From the NCBI GenBank assembly GCA_030049955.1, contig JASIJX010000497.1, positions 1-10,153 on the forward strand: a DNA stretch of 10,153 nt, in the 5' to 3' direction. Within the stretch, counting starts at the first letter, position 1. Each line of letters opens with the position of its first letter. This stretch comes from Acidobacteriaceae bacterium (GTDB lineage: Bacteria; Acidobacteriota; Terriglobia; Terriglobales; Acidobacteriaceae). A program made the translations under genes and the position numbers. Below the pieces are notes generated by a model that searched no databases, was not told the origin of the DNA, and saw only the letters and a list, made by a program, of their open reading frames with translations. This document shows positions 1-7,900 of the stretch, piece after piece.

Positions 1-1
1 G

Positions 2-127
2 CGTTTTATGGCGGAGCGCATGAAAGCGACGATCCGGTCATTTGCTGTCGACCACACGCCGCTACTGACTGCGCCTGACAAGGTCGCAGACATTATCCGC
101 GAAGCAGCCCAGGCAACATTGGTCTAA
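2..127 (+). CDS. alpha/beta hydrolase, C-terminal fragment
   Basis: This is the 3' end of a gene entering from the left edge: 41 codons and a TAA stop at 125-127, with no start in the window. The tail has the sequence VDHTPLLTAP followed by an amphipathic helix (DKVADIIREAA). That resembles the end of alpha/beta-fold hydrolases of the methylesterase/hydroxynitrile-lyase-like group, where the histidine of the Ser-Asp-His triad sits in a short [DS]H.P/M stretch before the last helix. I therefore take the H of VDHTP as the probable catalytic histidine; the nucleophile and acid lie outside the window. The substrate cannot be told from this fragment. The reading frame overlaps the convergent oxidase gene by four bases. 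Family assignment rests on about 40 residues and is moderate. Confidence 0.6.
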   Translation, partial: RFMAERMKATIRSFAVDHTPLLTAPDKVADIIREAAQATLV

Positions 128-1494
128 AGAGTGGACTGTGGAGATGGGTGCAGGAAAAGATTCGACTCAACAAACCGGTTGCGGAACTTCCCCTGCGGGT
201 CATACCGCTTGAGGATCGCCCGGAAATCCACTACGCGCGGATAATGCGGATCAAGCTGCACAGCCGGCAGCGTGAACAGCTTGCCCCAGTGCGGCCGCGG
301 CGCAAACGGCGCAAGCTGGGCCTCGATCATCGGCAGAACCGCGCGCACTGCAGGCCATTCCGGCTTCCAGGTAAAGTGAATCGCCAGTGATGGCCGTTCG
401 TATGCCATGCTCATCCACAGATGATCGGGAGCAATCGTCCGCAGCTCGGTGATGAACAGATGCGGCGCAATATGCTCGCGCAGCTTTTCGACGGCTAGAA
501 CGGCCTCAAAGCCGCGATCCCAAGGCACCAGGTACTCGCTCTGCAACTCCTGCCCGCTCGAAGGCGTCTGCCCGATGCGGAAATGCGGCAGACGGTCATA
601 CCATGGCCCAGGAATGCCGAGCTGATCGGTGCAGCTTTCAGTCGAGTGTCCAGGCAGCGGATGCATCTTCCTGGTCGCCAGCCTCGCCCCGAACAGCTCC
701 GGCGCCCACTCGTTTTTGTCTCCGGGCGCAAGCCGCCGTTTCACCCACACCTGCTCGGCGTTGTGCTCCAGCCAGTTCGTGAAGACGCTCACGCTGTAGC
801 CGCTCGAAAAAATTTCGCTGAAGTGCCGGCCCAGCTCATCGAACGAAAGATTCTGATACACCGACTGCGCCACTTTGTACGTTGGCTGCACATCGAGCGT
901 CGTTCGCGTGACCACGCCCACCGCGCCCAGGCCAACAACAGCGCCCGCGAAATCGTCGCCATGCTGCTCGCGCGAGAGATGCACGACCTCGCCGTCCGCT
1001 CTCATGATCTCGAGTGCCGCAACCGCGGTCGCCAGGTTGCCATTGTGCAGTCCCGAGCCGTGCGTGGCCGTAGCGCAGGCGCCAGCCACAGTGATTCCGG
1101 GCAGCGAGGCCAGATTGTGCAGCGCGTAGCCGCGCGCATCGAGCCACGGGGCAAGCTGGCTGTACGTCACGCCGCCGCCCACTGTGACCGTGCGGCGGGT
1201 TTCATTGAGCGAGATCGAGTCGAACTGCTCGAGCGAAACCTGCTCGTAGTTGCTGTCGGCGATAGCGTTGAAGGAGTGCCGTGCACCCAGCACGCGCAGC
1301 CGCGCCGTAGACTTCACCGTTTGCCGCAACTCGTCAATGCTCGCCGGGGTAAGCAGCCGTGCAGTACTGTACGTGATATTTCCCGACCAGTTGGTGCGCG
1401 GCAACGCGGCCTCCTGCTCGCCGTGAGCTATACGCGACAAAACTCCTCCGACCACCAGCGCGCCGCTACCTTTCAAAAAATCCCGCTTGTCCAT
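124..1494 (-). CDS. AldO-like FAD-dependent alditol oxidase with Tat-like signal
   Basis: A 456-residue flavoprotein expected to oxidise a sugar alcohol (such as xylitol or sorbitol) at C1 to the aldose, making hydrogen peroxide. It aligns well by eye with Streptomyces AldO: a TNWSGNITY opening, then the FAD-binding (VAO/PCMH) domain over roughly residues 34-205, and the arabinono-lactone-oxidase-type substrate domain to the C terminus. H73 in ARHSFNAIAD matches the AldO histidine that carries covalent FAD. E350 and R352 (TELRT), T375 (HFTW) and K405 (HWGK) match its active-site residues, so it looks intact. Unlike AldO, which is cytoplasmic, it begins with a KRDFLKGSG stretch and a hydrophobic segment, a Tat-like signal with KR in place of RR. 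I chose the ATG at 1492-1494 because it starts that signal exactly; the upstream alternative is a TTG at 1582-1584 adding 30 uncharacteristic residues. The ribosome site is weak (AGGT 11 nt upstream). The substrate is inferred from the family. Confidence 0.85.
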   Translation of the reverse strand: MDKRDFLKGSGALVVGGVLSRIAHGEQEAALPRTNWSGNITYSTARLLTPASIDELRQTVKSTARLRVLGARHSFNAIADSNYEQVSLEQFDSISLNETRRTVTVGGGVTYSQLAPWLDARGYALHNLASLPGITVAGACATATHGSGLHNGNLATAVAALEIMRADGEVVHLSREQHGDDFAGAVVGLGAVGVVTRTTLDVQPTYKVAQSVYQNLSFDELGRHFSEIFSSGYSVSVFTNWLEHNAEQVWVKRRLAPGDKNEWAPELFGARLATRKMHPLPGHSTESCTDQLGIPGPWYDRLPHFRIGQTPSSGQELQSEYLVPWDRGFEAVLAVEKLREHIAPHLFITELRTIAPDHLWMSMAYERPSLAIHFTWKPEWPAVRAVLPMIEAQLAPFAPRPHWGKLFTLPAVQLDPHYPRVVDFRAILKRYDPQGKFRNRFVESNLFLHPSPQSTL

Positions 1495-1554
1495 TTTTAC
1501 AGACCTGGCATTCCAACGATTGCGCCGCGCGCAAGCTTCCGCAGCCGCCGCAAC

Positions 1555-1584
1555 AGGATAGGCGCTCAAAAACCTGAGAGGCAA
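1555..1584 (-). promoter_or_regulatory. possible sigma70-type promoter for the alditol oxidase
   Basis: Read on the minus strand, TTGCCT (1584-1579) and TATCCT (1560-1555) are separated by 18 nt. Each matches four of six bases of the sigma70 consensus. Transcription would start near 1548 and leave a leader of about 54 nt before the ATG at 1494. The match is only fair and would occur by chance in some spacers, so it is a candidate only. Confidence 0.25.
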
Positions 1585-1667
1585 GAGGGATTCGCCCAGG
1601 TCCCGCGACCGCAGCAGCCGGACGCCTGCCCAGACGCATTTCCAGCCGCGTTCAGCTTCGGCAGCAA

Positions 1668-1690
1668 GAGGTCGGCGGCCTCACTAGAAT
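1668..1690 (+). promoter_or_regulatory. possible -10 element and adjoining inverted repeat before dinG
   Basis: TAGAAT at 1685-1690 matches five of six bases of a -10 box and lies 29 nt before the helicase ATG. No convincing -35 hexamer sits 16-18 nt upstream. Just before it, GAGGTC and GGCCTC (1668-1673 and 1677-1682) can pair around three bases with one G-U pair. This could be a small operator or chance in GC-rich DNA. Confidence 0.2.
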
Positions 1691-1719
1691 GAAGAGAGCG
1701 ACCATCTAGAACCCTGCCC

Positions 1720-3732
1720 ATGCCCTCCGCCGATCTCTCAAGCCGCACGCTGCCCACCTTGCACGAGTTCTTCGCGCCCGGCGGCATGCTGGCCCGCTCG
1801 CCACTGCCGTACGAATACCGGCCCGGCCAGCTCGAAATGGCCAAAGCCGTGGAACGTGCTCTGGCCGAGCGGCGTCATCTGGTCGTCGAAGCCGGCACCG
1901 GCACGGGCAAGACGCTGGCCTACCTTCTGCCCGCCCTGCGTACAGGCCAGCGGGTGATTGTTTCCACCGGCACAAAAGCACTGCAAGACCAGCTCTTCTT
2001 CCGCGATATACCCTTCCTCGAATCGCTCCTCGGCGAGTTGCGCGTCTGCTATATGAAGGGCCGCGCCAATTATCTGTGCCGGCACAAGCTGGTCACGCTG
2101 CGCAATCAGCCGATTCTTTCCGGCCTCGAAGAGATCGACGAGTACCGGCGCATCGCCGAGTGGGAGCAGATCACCGAAACAGGCGACCGCGCCGAACTGG
2201 CTGATCTGCCCGAGACCAGCGCGCTCTGGCAGAAGCTCGACGCCCGCGCCGACGCCTGCATCGGAAGCGAATGCCCCGACTACCGCCGCTGCTTCATCAC
2301 CGAGATGCGCCGCCGCGCGGCCGAGTCCGACATCGTAATCGTCAACCACCACCTGTTTTTCGCCGATGCAGCCGTAAAGGAGATGGCCGCCGCCGCGCCA
2401 GACGCAGGCGTGCTGCCCGAAGCTGCGGCCGTCATCTTCGACGAAGCGCACGAACTCGAGGAGGTGGCATCGAGCTACTTCGGCATTTCAGTGAGCAACG
2501 TGCGCTTTGAGGAGCTGGCCCGGGACACCGAAACCATGCTGCGCGGCAAGGAGGACGTAGCCGGCGCTATCGGCCTGATACCGCAGTTGCGAGACCGTGC
2601 ACGCATGCTGTTTGCGGCGCTGCCTGCCAGCGGCGAAGGACGCCAGCCGTTCTCCAACCGTGAAGAATTCCTCGAAACCTCCGGCGACCTTTACCTGGGC
2701 GTGCGCGCCACGCTCAGGCAGATGGAAGCGGAGCTCGACCGGCTGAGCGAAGTGGACGAAGCGCAGGGACTGAAAACTCGCGCCGCGCGGCTGCGCACCG
2801 AGCTCGAGTTCGTGCTCGAATCGAACGCCAGCAACATGGTCTACTGGCTCGAACAACGAGGAATCGCCCATCGCGGTGGCCGCGCCGGAACACCAGACCA
2901 AAGAGCTGGCTCACGCGGCGGCGCGAGAACGACCTTCCTTCAAGCCACGCCAATCGATGTTTCCGAGCTTCTCCGCGAGCACGTCTTCGAGCGCATCCCC
3001 ACCGTGGTGCTTACCTCGGCTACGCTCACCGTGCAGGGCGGCTTCGAGCATATCCGCCGGCGGCTGGGTCTGGCAGAAGCCCGTGAGCTGGTCGTACCGT
3101 CGCACTTTAAATACGGCGAGCAGGCGCTGCTCTACCTGCCACCGGAGATGCCCGACCCGCGCGACGCCATGTTCCCGGTAGCGGCAGCATCGTGTATCCG
3201 CCGCGTGCTCGAAATTTCCAAGGGCCGCGCCTTCTGTCTGTTCACCAGCTACAGCCAGATGCGCGACCTCTACGAACGCCTGCTGCCCGTGCTTGACTTT
3301 CCCTTGTTGCTACACGGCAACGCGCCGCGCAAGGCGCTGCTCGAAGAGTTCCGATCCACGCCCAACGCTGTTCTCTTCGGCACTGCAAGCTTCTGGCAGG
3401 GCGTGGACGTGCAAGGCGAAGCGTTGAGCTGCGTCATCATCGATCGCCTGCCCTTTGCCGTTCCCAGCGACCCGGTGGTACAGGCGCGCATGAAGGCCAT
3501 TGAAGAAGCCGGCGGCCGGCCATTCTTCGACTACCAGGTCCCCGAAGCGGTGCTCACGCTCAAGCAGGGTTTCGGCCGGCTCATCCGCTCGCTCGAAGAC
3601 CGCGGCGTGCTGGTCCTGCTCGACCCCCGCATCCGCACGCAGCGCTACGGCCGCACGTTTCTCGGCAGCCTGCCGCCCTACCGCACGACTAACACGATTA
3701 CAGACGTGGAAGCGTTCTTCGCCGACCGGTAG
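1720..3732 (+). CDS. dinG: DinG/XPD-type Fe-S ATP-dependent DNA helicase
   Basis: A 670-residue superfamily 2 helicase expected to unwind DNA 5' to 3' and to help resolve damaged or blocked forks, R-loops or G-quadruplexes. Walker A is EAGTGTGKT (K64), Walker B is the DEAH box at 241-244, and the C-terminal motor has SATL (433-436), a GTASFWQGVD motif (554-563) and QGFGRLIRS (616-624). Four cysteines at 120, 180, 185 and 191 keep the last-three spacing (5 and 6) of the E. coli DinG iron-sulphur cluster, so the 4Fe-4S site looks complete. There is no N-terminal exonuclease domain of the kind found in Firmicutes DinG. An Arg/Gly-rich stretch of about 27 residues (379-405) lies before FLQATPIDV and looks like an insertion. 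YoaA-type paralogues share this architecture, so the symbol is by family. The first ATG is used; no strong ribosome site is visible. Confidence 0.9.
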   Translation: MPSADLSSRTLPTLHEFFAPGGMLARSPLPYEYRPGQLEMAKAVERALAERRHLVVEAGTGTGKTLAYLLPALRTGQRVIVSTGTKALQDQLFFRDIPFLESLLGELRVCYMKGRANYLCRHKLVTLRNQPILSGLEEIDEYRRIAEWEQITETGDRAELADLPETSALWQKLDARADACIGSECPDYRRCFITEMRRRAAESDIVIVNHHLFFADAAVKEMAAAAPDAGVLPEAAAVIFDEAHELEEVASSYFGISVSNVRFEELARDTETMLRGKEDVAGAIGLIPQLRDRARMLFAALPASGEGRQPFSNREEFLETSGDLYLGVRATLRQMEAELDRLSEVDEAQGLKTRAARLRTELEFVLESNASNMVYWLEQRGIAHRGGRAGTPDQRAGSRGGARTTFLQATPIDVSELLREHVFERIPTVVLTSATLTVQGGFEHIRRRLGLAEARELVVPSHFKYGEQALLYLPPEMPDPRDAMFPVAAASCIRRVLEISKGRAFCLFTSYSQMRDLYERLLPVLDFPLLLHGNAPRKALLEEFRSTPNAVLFGTASFWQGVDVQGEALSCVIIDRLPFAVPSDPVVQARMKAIEEAGGRPFFDYQVPEAVLTLKQGFGRLIRSLEDRGVLVLLDPRIRTQRYGRTFLGSLPPYRTTNTITDVEAFFADR

Positions 3733-3897
3733 CGGCGCGGGCGCGCTGCCCCGCGACCTTGCGGACAGGTCTTCGTCTGTGCGGTGAAGCCTCGCAACGT
3801 CTTTGATTTGTCGCTAGAGTGGCTTGTTCTAAAAAGTAACTTTTGGGGGCGACTCGCACAGCTCGAGCCATAGGCCTGGCGCTCCATTGAAGCGCGA
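3733..3897. other. convergent spacer between dinG and ssb
   Basis: These 165 nt separate two genes that end facing each other. A bidirectional terminator would be expected here, but I see no GC stem followed by a T-run on either strand. A 5-bp stem (GCGCT 3879-3883 with AGCGC 3891-3895, 7-nt loop) lies 2 nt past the ssb stop and is too weak to call. AAAAGT/ACTTTT at about 3831-3844 is a palindrome with no room for a loop. Small reading frames here have no recognisable product. Confidence 0.6.
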
Positions 3898-4365
3898 TCA
3901 AAAAGGAATATCTTCGTCGGAAATCTCGGCAGCCTGCGCGAAATCATCGGATCCGGAGGGAGTACGTTGATCGTATCCCGACGAGCTGCCGGATGAACTT
4001 CCGCGGCTGTAACCGCCCGCGCCCTCTTCGCGGCCCGAGAGCAGCGAGAGGTCGTTCACGATGATCTCCGTGCGGTAGCGCTTCTGGCCCGATTCCTTGT
4101 CGTCCCAGCTCCGCGTCTGAATTTTGCCCTCGATGAAAAGCTTTGTGCCTTTCTTCACGTAATCGCGGACAATCTCGGCCGTGCGGCCGAAGGCCACAAG
4201 GTTGTGCCACTCCGTCCGATCCTGCCAGTTGCCCTGCGCATCCTTCTGCCGGTCGCTGGTTGCAAGGGTAAAATTGGCCACCATGGTGCCGCCTGGCGTG
4301 GAGCGAATCTCGGGGTCTTTGCCCACATTGCCCAGCAGGATAACTTTATTGACGCTCTTGGCCAT
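3898..4365 (-). CDS. ssb: single-stranded DNA-binding protein
   Basis: A 155-residue SSB, which coats single-stranded DNA during replication, recombination and repair as a homotetramer and recruits partner enzymes through its tail. The OB fold spans about residues 4-110, starting SVNKVILLGNVGKDPEIR, with TEWHNLVAFG (W53, F60) and TRSWDD (W87) at the positions of E. coli W54, F60 and W88, which stack on DNA. A Gly/Ser-rich linker (about 111-145) leads to the acidic tip DEDIPF, the conserved docking peptide for other repair proteins. Length is normal for bacterial SSB. The ATG at 4363-4365 follows a purine-rich GGGAGAGGGC (4380-4371) that can serve as ribosome site. The gene stands alone here, not between rpsF and rpsR as in many bacteria, so it may be one of several paralogues. 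dinG converges on it. Confidence 0.97.
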   Translation of the reverse strand: MAKSVNKVILLGNVGKDPEIRSTPGGTMVANFTLATSDRQKDAQGNWQDRTEWHNLVAFGRTAEIVRDYVKKGTKLFIEGKIQTRSWDDKESGQKRYRTEIIVNDLSLLSGREEGAGGYSRGSSSGSSSGYDQRTPSGSDDFAQAAEISDEDIPF

Positions 4366-4444
4366 GTCGTGCCCTCTCCCTCTCTCTTTCTTTGCTCACT
4401 GCCAATTTCGTCGTGTCACGTAACAAAACCTCTTGTCGGGCTTT

Positions 4445-4477
4445 GCCAAAACTTCGTGACAAGCGCCAAAAACTTGT
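4445..4477. repeat. pair of near-identical direct repeats upstream of ssb
   Basis: GCCAAAACTT (4445-4454) and GCCAAAAACTT (4465-4475) start exactly 20 nt apart, about two helical turns. Related strings occur at 4401 (GCCAATTTCGT) and 4825 (GCCAAAGATGTTCG). They could be regulator half-sites on one face of the helix, about 80-110 bp ahead of the ssb start. A-rich composition may also explain them. Confidence 0.3.
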
Positions 4478-4582
4478 TCCGCATCTTCCCATCTCCAACG
4501 CGGCACAGGAGTTCGTAGCAAATCGGTCAGCAACACCCTTTCTTCAATTTTCTTCAGATCACTCGCAGCAAGTATAAAGCCC

Positions 4583-4616
4583 GCGGCCAGAAATGGGTGC
4601 GCCCCATGTTGGCCGC
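4583..4616. repeat. 34-nt imperfect inverted repeat / stem-loop
   Basis: GCGGCCA (4583-4589) pairs perfectly with TGGCCGC (4610-4616), and inside it ATGGG (4593-4597) pairs with CCCAT (4603-4607) around a TGCGC loop. A small internal loop (GAA against GT) separates the helices, giving 12 base pairs in total. No T-run follows on the plus strand. On the minus strand GGGCTTTATACTT follows, a poor match to a terminator tail. It is not near either gene end, so an operator, a structured RNA or a dispersed repeat are all possible. Confidence 0.6.
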
Positions 4617-4657
4617 CAGGCCTCTGCCCTGCCGATTCCTCGTGCAGGACATCTAAA

Positions 4658-4672
4658 CCCATCCCCTATGGG
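4658..4672. repeat. short hairpin CCCAT-CCCCT-ATGGG
   Basis: A perfect 5-bp stem with a 5-nt loop. Its arms are the same five-base words as the inner helix of the stem-loop at 4583-4616, in swapped order, so the four segments could pair in two alternative ways. Alone it is too short to be significant. Confidence 0.3.
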
Positions 4673-4837
4673 CGCTTAACCTTCCCGCCCGGAAATGTTA
4701 CATCCCCCGTTAACGCACTGAAACGTGTCCATCTTTAAGCTCAGAAAGCTGACTCAGATGGCTGCCGGGAAAATGTTTCAAAACTGCGTAACCCTTCCGT
4801 CACTAGCCTTTTTACGGTTGTTTCGCCAAAGATGTTC

Positions 4838-4890
4838 GACACCGTCGAGGGCGTCGAGGTGTCCTCTCGCGAATGCGAGCGAGTATAAAT
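4838..4890 (+). promoter_or_regulatory. operator-like palindromes and possible -10 element upstream of the receptor gene
   Basis: GACACC (4838-4843) and GGTGTC (4858-4863) form a palindrome with a 14-nt centre that itself contains GTCGAGG twice (4844-4850 and 4853-4859). CTCGC and GCGAG (4866-4870 and 4875-4879) form a second hairpin, and TATAAAT (4884-4890) follows. TATAAA would place the start of transcription near 4896, giving a leader of about 60 nt. No TTGACA-like box lies 16-18 nt upstream, which would fit a promoter needing an activator or a non-sigma70 factor. This is a suggestion from arrangement only. Confidence 0.35.
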
Positions 4891-4945
4891 GGTCACCTTC
4901 TCGCAGAGGCTGATCTGGCGCCTAAAGCCGACGAGGCAATGTTTC

Positions 4946-4950
4946 GGAGG
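4946..4950 (+). promoter_or_regulatory. ribosome binding site of the TonB-dependent receptor gene
   Basis: GGAGG lies 6 nt before the ATG at 4957. It decides the start, because the frame stays open upstream to an ATG at 4873 that has no ribosome site and would put 28 non-signal residues ahead of a good signal peptide. Confidence 0.8.
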
Positions 4951-4956
4951 CTATTT

Positions 4957-7900
4957 ATGGAGAGGCTATTGACAATCCGATGGGCAGCCGTTGTGCTGAT
5001 TCTGCTTTGCGCCTTTGGAAGGGTCGCGCAGAGCCAGGCAGTGACGGGGACCCTGCTGGGAATGGTGCAGGACGCAACGGGCGCAGTAATTCCGAACGCC
5101 AACGTAACGCTGACGAACGAAGGCACGAATGTAATCAACAAAACGACCACGGGGCAGCAGGGGTTTTACACCTTTCCCAATCTGAACCCAGGCCAGTACA
5201 GCGTGACTGTCGAAGCGGCCGGTTTCCGGACCTCGGTGTCCCGTCATAATGTTGTGCTGGTGGAGCAGTCAACCCGCGTAGACCTGACGCTCTCGCCCGG
5301 CACCGTGAGCCAGCAGGTGACGGTCACCGGCTCCACCCCGCTGGTGGAGACGACGACCTCAGACCTGGGCACGACGATCGACTCGACCCAAATCAATAAC
5401 CTGCCCGTCAACGGCAGAAGCCCGCAGATGTTGATGCAACTCGCTCCCGGATCCACGCCAACGGCATGGGGCGCCGGCAATGGCGAAGATTCGTCCACGG
5501 CGGCGACGACGGCGCCGGGCGGAGGAGGAGGAGGTGCCTACACTGAAACGAACGGGTTTCCATTCGAATCGAATCTCTACCTCGTAGACGGCGTAAGCGA
5601 CGTGGAATTGGAGAACGGATATATGGGGCTCCAGATTCCCTTCGACTTTATTGGCGAAATGAAGCTCGAAACCAGCGATCCGACTGCGGAATACGGCACC
5701 TTCGGCGCGCAGGTTTCCAACATTGCGACCAAGTCCGGGACCAATGGGTTTCACGGCCAGCTCTTTGAATTCAACCGCAACACGGACTTCAACGAGGCCG
5801 ACTACTTCAGCAAAGTGAATCCGCCGTTCCACTACAACATGTTCGGCGGCGAGGTGGACGGCCCGATTATCCGGGACAAGCTGTTTTTCGCAGTGGATTT
5901 GCAATGGCTCAAACTCGCCACGGGCTCGTCCGGCGTGCAGAGTGCGCCCACCGCGGCGGCCCGCGCCGGCAATCTTTCTGGATTCGACTCGAACGGGGCC
6001 GGACCGATCACCAACGCCATGGCCTGCTACTACAGCGCCAAAGCCAACGGCGCGGCCAATCCGCAACCTTGCACGGCCAGCTCGGCGATTACAGTTACCG
6101 GGACCTACGATACAGTTCCTGCCTCGGACATCTCACCCATTGCGGCGGCCTTCCTGAACCCCTCGGTGTGGCCGTTGCCCAACCTTTCGGGGTCACTCAA
6201 CAATGCCACCCAGATTCTCGTAAACGATGCCTCTATGCCGCAGGAAGACGCTCGCGTAGATTGGGCGTTCTCGCAAAACGACCGATTCTTTGCCCGCTTC
6301 GGATATAGCAACCGGAACCAAACCCAGCCGTTGTTTTTTGGCGCCGACACTAGCCCGAACCCCTTCATGAATGGCGGCGATGGGGAAAACACTAACCAGC
6401 TCAGCAACGACGTTCTCGGTTGGGACCACACCTTCGGCCGCAACGGCACCATGATGAACGAGTTGCGCCTTGGCTACAGCCGCTACTCTACCGCCGACTT
6501 CACCGCCGCGTTCGCGCAGTATCCGAACGAGAACAATACTCTGGGCGTTCCCAATGGAAACATCGCTGCCTATCCTGATACCAGCGGCATTGCTCAAGTC
6601 AACCTCAACGGGTTCGAGGGCACCGGAGACAGCGGCTGGTTACCGCAGACGACGGGCAGAGTTTCCAACATTTACCAGCTCAACGACGCGTTTTCGGTTG
6701 TGCATGGCCGCCACAACCTGAAGTTTGGCATTTCGATCGATCCCATCCAGGCGCGCGTCTTCAACGCGCAGAACGATCCGCGTGGGCAGTTCTCTGCCGG
6801 CGGCAATTATACGGGCACTGGCTCCAATGGCTCGTCCCTCGCCGATTTCCTGGTGGGCGCGCTGAACGGTGTCGACCGCGACCACTTCTTCGACAGGCCC
6901 AACACGCGGACAAACGAATTCGGGGAGTTCGCCCAGGACGATTTTCGGTTAACTAACAAGCTCACTCTCAACCTCGGCATCCGCTACGACATCTACACGC
7001 ACGATACGGATACGAAGAACCTGCAGAGCAACTTCGTCCTTACGGGCCCGAATGCCGGTGAGATTCAGGTGGCTTCGTCCAGCAATCGCGGCCCCAATGT
7101 GAACAACTATTATGGCAATCTCGCGCCTCGCCTCGGTTTCGCCTATACGCCCGATGGCGGCAAAACGGCATTCCGCGGCGCATTCGGCGTAAGTTACTTC
7201 AACGGCAACTTCGGCGCCGATGGCGGCACGCTGGAGCGTAACTTCCCGGAGCTGGAGCAGGAAAACAACTCCGCACCCCAGTCCAACTGCACGACTCTCT
7301 ACACGGGGAAGGGCGTCTACACCGGATCGGGAACAGCCGAGTATTCGCAATGCGGTTCGTTCATCCTGGCTAACGGCCTGCCGCCCGGCAGCGCCGGCAC
7401 TGCAAGTCCGTACACGCCGCTCGTGCCGGTCAGCTCAACGCCAGGCGGATTCATCTTTTCCCCGGTCGGCTTTGGCGTTTACGATGTGGCCAGCAACTTC
7501 CGCCAGAGCCAAGCCGACAATTGGAACATCAGCATCGAGCGGCAGGTTGGCGAGAACATGACCATTCATGCAGCATACGTGGGCACGAAAGGCGCCTATC
7601 TCTATAACGACTGGCAGCTCAACCAGTGCAATCCCACGTCGTTTACCTCAGGTCCGACGGCTGCACAACTGGGCATCGTTTTTCCCCAATGTGAGCCGTA
7701 TTACTCGTTTCCGAGCAACCCCAACTGGACCGCTGCAGACAATGGGTCCATCTCCACCGTCGATTTCCGCAACAGCGGAGCCAAGTCGCATTACAACGCT
7801 GGCGAGCTCGTCTTCGAGCGGCGAGCCGGATCGAACCTGACCTTCACCGGGGGCTACACCTGGTCGAAGCTTATGGACAACTACAGCAACCAGCTCGACA

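Larger units (their letters stand above)
4366..4956. other. 591-nt divergent intergenic region between ssb and the TonB-dependent receptor
   Basis: I see no convincing gene in this stretch. Reading frames on both strands are short, lack ribosome sites and resemble nothing known. It must hold the leaders and promoters of two divergent genes. It contains near direct repeats (4445-4477), a 34-nt stem-loop (4583-4616), a short hairpin reusing the same five-base arms (4658-4672), a GACACC/GGTGTC palindrome (4838-4863) and a CTCGC/GCGAG hairpin (4866-4879). Two GTATAAA strings occur (4572-4578 and 4883-4889); neither has a good -35 at the normal spacing. The left half is richer in A and T than the flanking genes. 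Confidence 0.6.

Noticed and set aside
583..1692. 369-codon open frame on the + strand opposite the alditol oxidase
   Set aside because: It is Arg/His-rich with no recognisable domain and lies almost wholly antisense to a gene with a complete set of family motifs. Long antisense frames are common in GC-rich coding DNA.
1738..2451. 237-codon open frame on the - strand inside dinG
   Set aside because: It is antisense to the Walker A and Fe-S region of an intact helicase, shows no domain and has no ribosome site.
3879..3895. Small hairpin just past the ssb stop as a terminator
   Set aside because: Only five base pairs with a 7-nt loop and no following T-run on either strand.
4396..4662. 88-codon open frame on the - strand in the ssb-receptor spacer
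   Set aside because: It lies in true intergenic DNA, but I see no ribosome site or recognisable sequence, and it would run through the 34-nt stem-loop. Conservation in relatives would be needed to revive it.
4873..4956. Upstream ATG start for the receptor adding 28 residues
   Set aside because: There is no ribosome site, and it begins inside the CTCGC/GCGAG hairpin. GGAGG is correctly spaced for the ATG at 4957, which starts a normal signal peptide.
5521..5535. GGA microsatellite-like run in the receptor plug
   Set aside because: Four GGA units plus GGT encode part of a Gly run in frame. It is too short to suggest phase variation, and triplet changes would not shift the frame.
5359..6066. 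235-codon open frame on the - strand inside the receptor gene
   Set aside because: It is antisense to the receptor plug and early barrel, with an Arg-run and repeated Val/Glu composition typical of a shadow frame.
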